Source: Diadema setosum
Lineage: Eukaryota; Echinodermata; Echinoidea; Diadematoida; Diadematidae
DNA length: 64,000 nt
Assembly: GCA_033980235.1 (NCBI GenBank)
Contig: CM067080.1
Location: forward strand, 2,654,001 to 2,718,000
Direction: 5' to 3'
Positions 46,060-57,375 of this stretch are shown in pieces. How positions within the stretch are numbered: position 1 is the stretch's first letter; each line of letters begins with the position of its first letter. A program made the translations under genes and the position numbers. The notes under the pieces were generated by a model that saw only the letters and a program-made list of their open reading frames with translations, was not told the origin of the DNA and made no database searches.

Positions 46060-47313
46060 TGATGCCTCCGCCATAATGCATGATTCTCCCAATGTGTATG
46101 GTACAATGTCTTCACAATGTGTGATGACTGGCAAAAGTATTGAAATGTCATGTTTGTCAGAAATATATTGAATGTTCACATTCCTTGAACTAGGTTTCCT
46201 ATAATTGTCTAAGAGTGCAGGTAGACGTATTTGGGGAAGTGAGGATTTTCACTTGACTTTTGACCGACCCTTTTATAAGTCTATCCATTGAGTAATTTTC
46301 AAGGTATGAAGAAAGAGTGTAATTACAGTATATAATAGATTTTTTCTTTGCATTTGAACCTGACCTTTGACCCTTAACCTTTGACCTTTTGACCTTCTGG
46401 CTGGAAATTTCCCAGAGAATCTCCATTAGGTAATGTATATATCAATTTTTAAAAATAATAATGCAAGCATTGCAAAATTATACTAGTTAATGAGGGAAAG
46501 TAGTAATATTTTGAGGAGTTGACCTTGACCTTTGACCCCCTGACTATTGACCCAAGACCCCTACATTCCCTAGATAATCCCTGCCAGTCAGTACATGCGT
46601 ATGTACCAAGTTCCATGAAGATGCATTGAACCATTTGCAAGAAAGTGAAATTGTAACATTCTCACCTGACCTTTGACCTTTTGACCATTGACCTTATGAC
46701 ATGAAACTCTCTCTGGAGAATCTTTACGCAGTAGTACATGTCTACACTAAGTTTCAAGAAAATACCTTTGGACATTGTATGGACATGGGGGAAATAGCAC
46801 CATTTTTAGCATTTGACCTTGACCTTTTGACCTTTGATCTCTTGCCAATGTCACTAAAATCTACTCAACTAATTGCCCCATCATACATCATCCTTGGACC
46901 AAATTTGGTGAAAGCTGCTTCATCCAGTTTTGAGTTATCACGTAAACAGTTAAATTTTAGGATTTGACCTTGATCTTTGACCTTTGACCTCCGTCCAATT
47001 TCACTCAAAAACTTTTCAAGCAATACGTCCCATCATACATCATCCTCGGACAAAGTTTGGTGAAATTTGCTTGATCCAGTCTTGAGTTATCGCGTAAACG
47101 GATACAATTTCATGATTTGACCTTGACCTTTGGCCGATTTCACCCAAAATCTAATCAAGTAATTGCCCCATCATACTTTATACTTTGACCAAGTTTGGAA
47201 AAATTCCAGTCAATATTACTCAAGTTATCGCGTACACAAATGCGGACGGACGGACGGACGGACGGACAACCCGAAAACATAATGCCTCCGGCACCACTTC
47301 GTGGCGGAGGCAT
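46060..47313. repeat. GCCTCCGCC...GGCGGAGGC repeat rich in TGACCTTTGACC
   Basis: The left edge is gatgcctccgccataatgc and the right edge gtggcggaggcataaaa, after a (CGGA)n run at 47244-47268. Between them TGACCTTTGACC-type motifs recur many times (46370-46400, 46522, 46670-46690, 46816, 46970-46990, 47117) within roughly 150-bp degenerate units containing 'ccccatcatacatcatcctt'. No protein-coding signal is seen. Confidence 0.7.
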
Positions 47314-47916
47314 AAAAAAAGATGTACAATGTATACCTGTGCATAATATTGTGTCGGAATGTGCAAGCAGACGCAAACAAAAAGGACGTCGGAGGAACTA
47401 CACTTAAACGTGCCAATCCATGTAATATCTGAATTGATGTAAGATTACGTTTACCGGCTCGTGAGTAGCATACCTTTGTTGACAACATCTGTTGATAATG
47501 AGCATTTTAATTTGGTCTTGACTAATCGCTTTGTTCAATTCTATTTCTATTTCTAAACAGTAATTCGTCGAAACAGAGCGGTACATATTAGGCCTACAGA
47601 TCCATCTCGTCATCACCAGTCAGCTAAGGCAATTTACATGCAATGCTTGTGACTTCATGGCACCACGCCTTTCATACGCTGAGTATTGTGCTAACATCAA
47701 TTGAGTTGAGCAGCTGCATTTCTACTGGTACGTGCTACAGTAACATTGTGTTAGACCGTGTGTTACAAATCATGAGGTACAATTAATATGAAATAATGGA
47801 AGATAGGAAACCACCTCCATTGTTCAACTGGTGCACGTAACGAGCTCGAAACCCACTAGTCATGGAGCTCGCGAGTTACCACCCAAGAGTCATACAGCCC
47901 ACGAGCTAAACACTAA
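47314..47916. other. no gene seen
   Basis: Ordinary AT-rich sequence. Just before the MITE at 47917, motifs like 'gagctcgcgagttacc' and 'cacgagcta' resemble, inverted, a short-motif region at 8660-8740 (aactcatgggctg, ggtgagctgtat). Confidence 0.4.
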
Positions 47917-48242
47917 GGCCCGAATTCACGAAGGTGATACAAATGAAACCATGGTTTAAACCATGGACAAAAACCATGGAATGCCAAGTGTCGCATGGGA
48001 TATTTCGCTACGAAATCAGTCATTTCGTCGATGAAATGATTATTTTCTAAAGAAATGACAACATTTTGTAACTAAATGAACATTTCGTCCACGAAATGAT
48101 AATTTCGTTAACGAAACAGTCATTTTGTCGACGAAATGACCAATTTCGTAACGAAATATTCCGTTTGACACTTGGCGCTCCATGGTTTTTGTCCATGGTT
48201 TAGACCATGGTTTCATTTGTACCACCTTCGTGAATTCGGGCC
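47917..48242. mobile_element. palindromic MITE (GGCCCGAATTCAC ends), copy 2
   Basis: Same family as 44828-45092 but 326 bp, because the inner aaatgaYNatttcgt block is expanded. TAA lies outside both ends (47914-47916, 48243-48245), a TWA-type 3-bp duplication as in PIF/Harbinger. It has no ORF. Confidence 0.85.
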
Positions 48243-48589
48243 TAATTGATTGAACAAGGTCCATATGAGCCCGACATATTCCGTATACTAGTAGACTGAC
48301 TCGAGCGACTGTTCATGGAAGTGCGCCCTGTTAAGGCGACGCCATTACTGGGGGCCGGCGCGCCAGGCCGCGATTTTTTTTTCCGTACCATTAACGCGTC
48401 AAATCGGCAAATTTTACTCCGCGGAGCGACTTGCTCAAAGACCACGCTCGATATCGATAGCATGATGTCTATATATCGCATTCGGGAGTCTGCTTGTGCA
48501 CCATATACTGAGTATGCGTTGGGCAGAGGGTCCTGAGTACGGAAGCTTTAAAGTGCCATTCGACTTGGAGACTTGACGACATTATTTAT

Positions 48590-49060
48590 CTTGTCAAGTC
48601 AACATAGTAGCTCTATCATGTCGACTTATCAACTTTATAAGTTGACATGGAGACAAAAATTATCATGTCAAGTCGATTTCTAAAAATTTAAATGTCGTCA
48701 TGGCAACATAACATATCTTGCCAAGTCGACATCTAAAAAGTTACATGTCATCATGGTGACATAATGTATCTTGCCAAGTCGACATCTAAAAAGTTACATG
48801 TCGTCATGGTGTGATAATCAATCTTGCCAAGTCGACATCTAAAAAGTTACATGTCATCATGGTGACATAATGTACCTTGCCAAGTCGACATCTAAAAAGT
48901 TACATGTCGTCATGGTGAGATAAGGTATCTTGCCAAGTCAACATCGAAAAAAGTTACATGTCGTCATGCCTACATAACGTATCTTGCCAAGTCGACATCT
49001 GAAAAGTTACATGTCATTATGGTGACATAAGTTATCTATCCAAGCTGATATCTAAAAAAT
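48590..49060 (+). repeat. left arm array of foldback 2 (53-bp units)
   Basis: TTACATG recurs at 48741, 48794, 48847, 48900, 48954 and 49007, a period of 53-54. The unit reads ttacatgtcgtcatggtgac, ataatgtatcttgccaagtc, gacatctaaaaag. Earlier units toward the terminus are more diverged. Confidence 0.95.
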
Positions 49061-49429
49061 TACGTCACTTTTAGGTCGCCTTGCCTCTCTTAACAAACAA
49101 ACCTTGTCGCCGCCCCTGCTAGATGGGCACATGAAGTAATAGTATATGGTATCGAAAAGAAAGAGATAACGGACTGTAATGTATTTTTTTTTTTAAGTAA
49201 AATGACGAAAAATACAAGGCAATCAATACCATCCAGTATAGGCCTATAGGCCTATCAGCACAATGAACAAACACTTTTTGCATGATATCCTACTAAATTG
49301 TAATATTAAATTATATAGGCCTATATATAAAAAGATGAGAAGAACAGCCTCGATTTTACTCAAGGAAATATTTGCTTCAGCTGGACTTGGTCTATTTATA
49401 AAGCTTACGTCACATCATCCCAGACAGGG

Positions 49430-49470
49430 GCGGCGCCAGGGTATTTTCATGGGGGGGGGGGTGGGCAAAA
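49430..49470. repeat. GGGGCGGCGCCAGGG terminus and G-run
   Basis: CAGGGGCGGCGCCAGGG followed by a G-run resembles hAT-type MITE ends, but no matching right end was found. Confidence 0.3.
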
Positions 49471-49514
49471 CGAACTATAGATGGCCTTTTTCAATTGAAT
49501 AAGAGGGGTAATAG

Positions 49515-49612
49515 ATGATGATGATGATGATGATGATAATAATAATGATAATCATCATAATAATAATAAATAATAACAATGATAATAATCATATTCATAG
49601 TCAAAATCATAC

Positions 49613-49668
<56 letters not shown>

Positions 49669-49670
49669 CC
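49515..49670. repeat. (GAT)n / (AAT)n trinucleotide repeats
   Basis: GAT units near 49516-49537 grade into AAT units, with the longest pure run at 49609-49669. Confidence 0.9.
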
Positions 49671-50519
49671 GGATTTATCAAGTGTCTTTCCAGCCCTGAA
49701 TCATTTTTGCCCCAGCTTAGCATGAACTTCTGTTTTCAGGCATGGGTCGAGCGCAGCACAATGTACAGTATATAATATTCTTTCTTCCTCCTCACTTTTC
49801 TTCCTCTTTTTTTTTATCTCTCTCTCTTTCCTCCTCTTTTTTTTCTTTGCTATTCGAAAAATCATAAGGGCACTGCCCCTCACCCCGGAACCCGTATGGT
49901 TTATAAAGTTCTGTCTGTTGTCTGTTTTCGTACAGAGCACTTCTTACGAACATGGACAAAACGTCTGATTTTACAAGCTGCAAGGGCCCGGAGTGGTTTG
50001 TAACCAGTGCTTGAGGATGGTTAGTCAACTTAGCAAGGGATCGAACAATCTTACCGCCCCCGCAAAATGATATTTTAGGGATTTTATTCGATGAAATGTA
50101 AATTTCGTCAGTCCATAGAGTTTCGACGGTGCAAATGAACCGGGAAAATGAACGGACACATTTACCAACAGAATTTTGGTCATTTACCACCAGAATTGAG
50201 AAAATGACATTTCTGACTTATGTAGGAACATTGTCATTTCCTCAGTTCGCACCCTGAGAGAGGGGAATAGGAAATTATCAAGAGCAAGTAAAAAAACGGT
50301 TCAGATTTTTTCTCGTTTTTTACCTAGTCGCCCCCATGCAAATTCGCCTATAAAGCTAAATGAATGAATGAATGGCCACTCTAATTCAACTGAAATGTTA
50401 AATCAACATTTAAAATGGTCGAGGAGTGACCACACTTTCAAAATGTTAGATTAACACTTTGAACATGCTAAAGTCAACATAAACTTATCCAACATTTTGA
50501 AAGTATGGTCACTTCTCGG

Positions 50520-51046
50520 CATTGGCGGCGGAACGTGCCCAAGTATAGTTCTGTTGTCATTTCTTTTTTTTTTTTTCTTTTTTTTCTGAGGTAGGGGAAA
50601 TTTAAGGATATGAGGATGTAATGTGTTGCATAATATTTGTTACATTTTGAGTTCAATATACATCAGTATACAGTATATTAAGATATATACAAATTTGATA
50701 CTGCAAATATGATTTTGTTGTTGGTATTGTATGATTATCATACATTTTTGTGTTTATTTGTATGTATGTGTTCATGCAGGGCCTCCAAGAACAACAGTGT
50801 TTAACCCACTGACGGAGCCACCCTGTGGAAATAAAACATATAAATAAATAAATAAAACGAGAGGACAACACAATGTTTTTTTGTTTTTTGTTTTGTTTTG
50901 TGTGTGTTTGTTTTTGTTTTTGTTTTTGTTTGTTTGTTTGTTTGTTTTTGTTTGGGGGGGGGGGGCAAACATTGTCCGGACACAATGCTTTGCCCCCCCC
51001 CCCCCCCCCCAACTCCATTGTTCGTCCGCTCGTTCCGCCGCCAGTG
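50520..51046. mobile_element. 527-bp hAT-like MITE inside foldback 2
   Basis: The ends are CATTGGCGGCGGAACG and the complement of CACTGGCGGCGGAACG. Flanking octamers CTTCTCGG (50512-50519) and CTCCTCGG (51047-51054) agree in 7 of 8, fitting the 8-bp duplication of hAT. The interior contains T/G-rich runs and a G-run/C-run hairpin at 50948-51012. Confidence 0.75.
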
Positions 51047-51769
51047 CTCCTCGGCCTTTTAAATGTTAATTGAACATTTTAGTTTTAAAGAGTGAGCAAA
51101 CGCAGAAGTGAATGAAATAAATTAATAAATTAATAAGAAAATAGGCCTACATGAATAAACAAAAGGAGAAAATACAACTTCAAATTACACTGACTACTTC
51201 ATTGTGGTTATAGAACTCTTACTAATGTAAACTTCCGCAAAATTCTGCGCTTTTATTTTGTCATGTATAATCTATGTTTAAATAAAAACTCTCATAAGCT
51301 CGAAGTGGTTGAAAGAGCGTTGTATTGAATCAAAACATAACATTTTTGCAGTTACTAGCTCTACAAATATGAACGAAATGCAGATCAAAACATCCTCTTT
51401 CCTGTTAACTTTTTGGAGAAGTCTGCACATAACTGCACAGAGGTTTAACCTTTGTAGGATATGCCTATCAATACCAAGACCCCAAAACATTAAAGGCCAG
51501 CTGTTGTTAACTGCATGCAAGATTAGAAATTATCAACCCCATCAAAAATGTTGATAAGACAATGTAGCATTTCTGTGGCTTCTTCATGAGACTTTGGCAT
51601 TGCGAAATTATCCAAATTGTTTCCAACGAGTTCTGAAAGCCCGTGAACAAAAGTTGGGGAGCATCCGTACTTAGGAAGTTCACTGCAATACACCCGCTTT
51701 ACTTCTTCAATATCATAATCAGAAAATTGCAGTGGAAATTTGTAGTCCCTTGATCCATATGCTTTCTGT

Positions 51770-52120
51770 AAGTCAACTTGGCAAGATACCTTATGTCACC
51801 ATAACGACATGTAACTTTTTAGATGTCGACTTGGCAAGATACCTTATGTAGGCATGACGACATGTAACTTTTTCAGATGCCGACTTGGCAAGATACCTTA
51901 TGCACCATGATGACATGTAACTTTTTAGATGTCGACTTGGCAAGATACATTATGTCACCATGACGACATGTAACTTTTTTCGATGTTGACTTGGCAAGAT
52001 ACCTTATCTCACCATGACGACTTGTAACTTTTTAGATGTCGACTTGACATGAAAATTTTTGTCTCCATGTCAACTTATAAAGTTGATAAGTCGACATGAT
52101 AGAGCTATTATGTTGACTTG
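51770..52120 (-). repeat. right arm array of foldback 2 (53-bp units, inverted)
   Basis: About five units of the complement (gacatgtaactttttagatg, tcgacttggcaagatacctt) lead to the terminal block. It is shorter than the left array. Confidence 0.95.
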
Positions 52121-52171
52121 ATCTCGCCAAGTCTCCAAGTCGAATGGCACTTTAAAGCTTCCGTACCTGAG

Positions 52172-52659
52172 TGCGGCAAATGAGGGATCTAGGTCTGTGT
52201 GCGCGACCGAGAAGCCTGCTCAATGCTCAATGTAACGAGCCGGGCTGATCAGGGTTTGCTATCAGCATGTGCACTAGAACTTATTTGCCCCAACCGTATA
52301 ACAGCAGACATATAGCGCGCATAAAAACAATTGCAAAAAGCGTATTTTTTTTGTGAGAAATTAGTTATATGTAATTAAATTAATGATGTTATAAAGATAA
52401 AGGCGTAAATATTCATATATGAACGACGCGCCTTAAATATGAAAACAACAAAACAACAACAAAGCAGCATAGTGGTGGTCATGAATATGCATGTTTGACG
52501 TCACATGCGTACGTTATTGTGTACATGAAAGTAGGTGCAAAGAACACTGACCTCTACCAGTGCTAGTGGCAAAGAATAATGCGGAGGTGCGAGGTTTAAG
52601 GGAGGTTTCCATTAAATGAAGTATGATAGTTGGTGCAAAGAATAATGGTAGAGGTGCGA
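52172..52659. other. no gene seen
   Basis: AT-rich sequence with aacaacaaaacaacaac near 52444. The end of it duplicates part of itself: 'tggcaaagaataatgcggaggtgcgaggtttaag' near 52567 recurs as 'gcaaagaataatggtagagg' near 52634. Confidence 0.45.
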
Positions 52660-53405
52660 GGTTTAAGGAAGAATAGATGGAAGGAAAACAAAGAAATAAT
52701 AGGGAAAGAGAAAAGGATAGGTGAAAAAAATCAAGAAATACATAAGTAAAGAGAAGTAAAGGATGGTTGGAATGAAAAACAAAGAAATAATAGGGAAAGA
52801 GAAGAGGATGGATGGAAGGACAAACAAAGAGACACAAAGGGAAAGAGAATAGGATAGATGGAAGGAAAAACAAAGAAATGCATAGGGAAAGAGAAGAGGA
52901 TCGAATAAAGAAAAAGAAATACATAAGAAAGAGAAGTAAAGGATGGTTGGAATGAAAAACAAAGAAATAATGGGGAAAGAGAAGAGGATAGATGGAAGGA
53001 AAAACAAAGAAATGCATAGGGAAAGAGAAGAGGATCGAATAAAGAAAAAGAAATACATAAGAAAGAGAAGTAAAGGATGGTTGGAATGAAAAACAAAGAA
53101 ATAATGGGGAAAGAGAAGAGGATGGATGGAAGGAAAAACAAAGAAACACAAAGGGAAAGAGAAGAGGATAAATGGAAGGACAAACAATGAAATACAAAGG
53201 GAAAGAGAAGAGAATCGATTCAAGAAAAACAAGGAAATACATAAGGAAAGAGAAGTAAAGGATGGTTGGAAGGAAAAAACAAAGAAATATATAGGGAAAG
53301 AGAAGAGAATAGATGAAAAGAAAAACAAGGAAATACATAAGGAAAGAGAAGTAAAGGATGATTGAAATGAAAGACAAAGAAATAATAGGGAAAGAGAAGA
53401 GGATG
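52660..53405 (+). repeat. purine-rich minisatellite (~45-bp units, 134-bp higher order)
   Basis: Units such as gaaggaaaaacaaagaaat, acatagggaaagagaagagg, atggatgg recur with very few pyrimidines on the + strand. The marker tcgaataaag recurs at 52901 and 53035, a 134-bp higher-order period of three units. Long minus-strand ORFs (up to 312 codons, rich in Phe, Ser and Leu) simply read the repeat. Confidence 0.9.
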
Positions 53406-53559
53406 TTCACATCATTATCACCATCCATCGATGTCCGCACCATCACCATCATTATATTACTACCACCACCATCATCACATCATTACAATCATCATTCTCA
53501 CCACCATCACCACTATTATCAGTCTTTCATAAACACTACCACTGCTTTTATCATCACTA

Positions 53560-53725
53560 TGTGGTATACATGTAACCATGGAGGTACAAGTACCTCCATG
53601 ATGTAACACAATCATGGTCATTCCCACCCCATTCGCAAACACTATACCACTGCTGTCATCCTCACTAAGTGGTATAACCATGGAGGTACATCGTATAACA
53701 CAATCATGGTCATCCCCACCCCATT
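53560..53725. repeat. tandem duplication next to the LTR
   Basis: The block ggtaccatggaggtaca-like ... acacaatcatggtcat, cccaccccattcg occurs twice in about 100-bp units (53570-53638 and 53664-53730). Confidence 0.6.
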
Positions 53726-53744
53726 CGTTGCCCATCTTCTCGAG

Positions 53745-54335
53745 TGTAAATCAATCAATGAAGTGCTATGAAGAGAAACAAGTGTACATTAACAGTGGTG
53801 TTCTTTTTTTATTTTATGCGAACCAAATCTTGGCTCACAATCATAGACAATTTATCAGAATTTTTCCAACAACATCAACAGAAGCAGAAACTTCCAAAAT
53901 ATTCCAATCAGCTTCAATGTTATTCCTTAATACTCTTCTCTCTCCACTGATAATAGTTCAAAAAAAATTATCCCGATCGATGACACTTTAGTCAGCCAAT
54001 TTCATAATTTTAAAAAAATTCTCTTTCTCATTTGATTATTTAAATTTCTGAAGAATTTTGATCATTTCTGTAAAGAGGGTTTTCCTTCCGGACCTTTACC
54101 TATTCCACTACATCATGCAGCGCAGTATAATATGTAGACATGGTTTCTGCACTTAACAAATGTCATGCACCAACAGAACACCCGTCAGCACCGACATAAT
54201 ATCTGTCATACACCGACAAAACATTCTTGGATCAGCACCGAATGAATACAGCTGTTCAACTCTCATGTCCCGAATGGACACTTTTATTACACCCCACCCT
54301 GGTTTCACCAAGGCACATCACGGTTCTCCGTCACA
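53745..54335 (-). repeat. probable 3' LTR of the gypsy-class element
   Basis: On the minus strand it starts TGTGACGGAGAACC immediately after a purine-rich tract and would end ...GATTTACA (591 bp, TGT...ACA ends). It contains GTGTAATAAAAG near the 5' side and AAAATAAAAAAAG near the 3' side, plausible TATA or poly-A signals. The 5' LTR lies outside the window, so the far boundary is unproven. Confidence 0.45.
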
Positions 54336-54356
54336 CCTCCCCCCCAACAAGAGGAA
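54336..54356 (-). promoter_or_regulatory. polypurine tract of the LTR element
   Basis: On the minus strand CTCTTGTTGGGGGGGAGG directly precedes TGTGACGG. A G-rich purine tract abutting TG is the plus-strand primer site of LTR retroelements. Confidence 0.55.
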
Positions 54357-55261
54357 AGTTATGAATGTAACTTTTCGACTATAAACACCTTCGTTGTAAG
54401 GCTTGCTTCACTGTTCGTGCGTACTATTCAGCTTACACGATTACAAACTCAAATAGTTTTGTGTTGTTTTCTCACAACCTCACCTAGCATACTACACTTA
54501 TGATTACTGATTTTGAGCCATGTCAGAATCAGTTAACTCCGGCATCAATTGTCCACTTTTAGAACAATACACATGTATATGAAAACTTGACAAGCCCCCT
54601 ACAAAACATGTAAATACACAAATCAACAGTCTACAGTAATACACATGTGAAACTGTTTTCAACGGGTGCACATACGAGTGCACATAATCTGGAAAGATTA
54701 CACCAAATGTAATCAATCATTTCTCCAGTAGTATCAATATTTTGACTGAGACTGTGCTTTCTGGTAGTCTCGACTGTAATTATATCCTCGCATACTTGAC
54801 CAATAAACTTCAGGCATGAATGATATTTTTTTTTTGGTAACACATACACTTCATCTTTAAATGTGGAAACCAAACATACACTTTCTTCACAAAATTGTTC
54901 TGACTGTTGCAAAGATATGTCTGTTTTTCCAACACAAACTTTCACTGGAGTTTCACTGAATGTGGTAACAGCACACATTTCTTGATTATAACAAAATCGT
55001 ATTTAAACACGTCAACACATGTGTACATCTACTCAATGTACTTGCTAATACATCTTATACTTATGTCAACTCTGCGTCATACGTTAGCCAAAACAACAAC
55101 AAAATTTTAACCACCGGACATTTCTCTTTGTCACTGCACACATATATGTTTTGTCACTCGTTAGCATGTTATAATATACAATGTATGTGCAAACTCTGGA
55201 AAATATCGAGATCATACTCGACACACAAATGTGACTCTGTCACTCTGTAACGAAATACATA
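54357..55261 (-). other. 3' non-coding region of the LTR element (distal part)
   Basis: A 115-codon minus frame (54631-54978, cysteine-containing) shows no known domain and I do not call it a gene. This piece and 59727-60445 would be contiguous before the Tigger insertion. Confidence 0.4.
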
Positions 55262-56837
55262 CAGTCAAACTCGGATACCTCGAAGTCGTCGGGACTGAAG
55301 AAAATAGTTCGAGGTACGCGAATTTCGAGGTACGCGTACGTCGAATTTTCTTCGGCTTATCCAATGTTTATCGATGTTAACACGGTATCTGTTATGGTGC
55401 CTACCGACTGTTTGCATGCTTGTCAATTGGAATTGAGTCGACTTGAAAATGTATAAATGGAATGGAAATCGATGTTCTTCTAATCAACACCATTTTCTGC
55501 TGGACAATTGACTCACCAATCACCATAAAAACAACAAGAAAATACAATGTACCGGTACGTAATCGAGGGCGAGAAATGCGTGCTGAATGTACATGTACAG
55601 TACATGTATTTGTATCTGCGTGTGGATGTGGTGTGTCTACAGAATACCGTGGAGGAACCTGTCGAAAACTAGATTTACCAAGCAGACAGATACACAAGAA
55701 TCACAAGAATCACATTCTTAGCTTTGTAAACTTTTAATATTATGCACAAAGTTAAAAGTGTAACACGAAGCTCACCAAAAAAGTGACAATCGTTGACATT
55801 TACGTCCAGTGAAAACGTGCACGTGGAGCTACAGGGAGCGACGGCAATGTCGCACCGCTAGCGCTAGGCATAGCGCTAGCGGTCTACTGCGTGTCTACTA
55901 AAAATGTATGCTGTATTGACGACGAGATGAACACGTTGTTATATGGATGAGAAACTGGCGCAATAAACAAGTGTAGAGAACGGTAACGCACCTTGTACGT
56001 GGCGAACATCATTCAGTGTATGTGTATGTGTGTATGCGTGATTGGGAGAATAACGGTCGCGTAGAGGGTGACTCAAGGCAGACAGTACAACGCAAATTCA
56101 AACAAAACCAGATGTACTAATACAACATGTACAGTCGCAATCAGCAATAAGTGCAACACACGAAGGTTGGGCTACTTGGTTGCCAAAAACCAATAGTGAT
56201 TTATATCGCAAGATCAGATTCGGTCTACGACTTCTGAGTACATTGCCACTGTAATCATAAACTTTAACAAAGAGTGATTGCTCGCATAAAAAAAAAAAGA
56301 GAAGCAATCTCATACGATAGTGCTTGAAAGGGGGTTAAGAAAAATACATTACCGAAAACTCAAATAAGATACAAGACATAACAGGGTAAAGTGATTGTTT
56401 ACAGAACTTTAGTGTAGACGTCTGACCTCATAAAGTCTGTTAATAGTTTAGTGGTCGTCATTAATTAGAATTAGTGCTCTGCCTATTCATAGACCGAGCA
56501 GGTGAACCGATGACAAAATTAAGCGAAAATTGGCCTTCGCGAGTTCATAGGGTGAGGTTGAAATATTTTTTATCATACAGTAAATGTACAGTATTTTCAG
56601 AAACAATCATTGATCACTCCAAAGGCCAGAACTGAAATCAATGAAACCCAATATCGAGTTTTACGTTCAAACAACTTTGGGTTTATGTGTACTTACATTT
56701 TTAATACAGTGTAGTTCTGTTGCATGTTTCATGAGGTCACCACTTAAAATCATCATATTACATGTAAAGCCAAGCCTTACTTAAAGTACATGAGGCAGCA
56801 AATGGTACAATGAAAGCAAACGTTAAAATCCAACATT

Positions 56838-57375
56838 ACAGATTTATATTTTCCCGTCGTATATAATGGATATGTCAGTACACTGAAAAGCGTAAAGTAA
56901 TGGAGGGGAAGTCATAAAAAGTTGTTTGATTTTAAGAACGGAGAAGGTTTTGCATAATCAGTACCTAGATAACTTCAATAATACAGTATAGGTATGACAC
57001 CTTTAGAAGTTCGTTGGAAACATGTTTTGTGGCTTTAAATTAGACATGTACGAATCATATTTGTCTCATCACTCATAATCACGTAACAGCGAAAGAGCCG
57101 GTGATCACATTACATTACATTACAGATTTATATTTTCCCGTTGTATCTAATGGATAAGTCAGTACAAAGAAAAGCGTAAAGTAATGGAGGGGAAGTCATA
57201 AAAAAAAAGTTGCTTGATTTTAAGAACGGAGAAGGTTTTGCATGATCAGTACCTAGATAACTTTAGTAATAGGTATGAAACATTAACAGAAGTTCGTTAG
57301 AAACATGTTTTTTGGCTTTACAACATGTACGAATCATATTTGTTTCATCACTCCTTAACAGCGAAATAGTCAGTG
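56838..57375. repeat. 284-bp tandem duplication at the transposase 3' end
   Basis: The sequence acagatttatattttcccg starts at 56838 and again at 57122. Both copies run through gcgtaaagtaatggagggga, gaacggagaaggttttgcat and gtacgaatcatatttgt to (t/g)taacagcgaaa. The downstream copy on + (57122-57375) holds the real C-terminal codons and stop; the other retains a decayed version of them (57083-57110). Confidence 0.9.

Larger units (their letters stand above)
48538..52165. mobile_element. foldback transposon 2 with 53-bp tandem units
   Basis: Both ends read TACGGAAGCTTTAAAGTGCC and the first 38 bases are identical in inverted orientation. CCTGAG flanks both sides (48532-48537 and 52166-52171), a 6-bp target duplication. 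The inner parts of the arms are tandem 53-bp repeats. The central 2.7 kb holds microsatellites, G/C runs and a nested MITE but no transposase, so this copy is non-autonomous. Confidence 0.9.

Noticed and set aside
48590..49060. CRISPR-like regularly spaced repeat
   Set aside because: The 53-bp period is a continuous tandem repeat without unique spacers, in a eukaryotic genome, and is mirrored in inverted orientation at 51770.
52514..53452. 312-codon minus-strand ORF resembling a Phe/Ser/Leu-rich membrane protein
   Set aside because: It only translates the purine-rich minisatellite. The repeats appear in all three minus frames (several long overlapping ORFs), so openness comes from composition.
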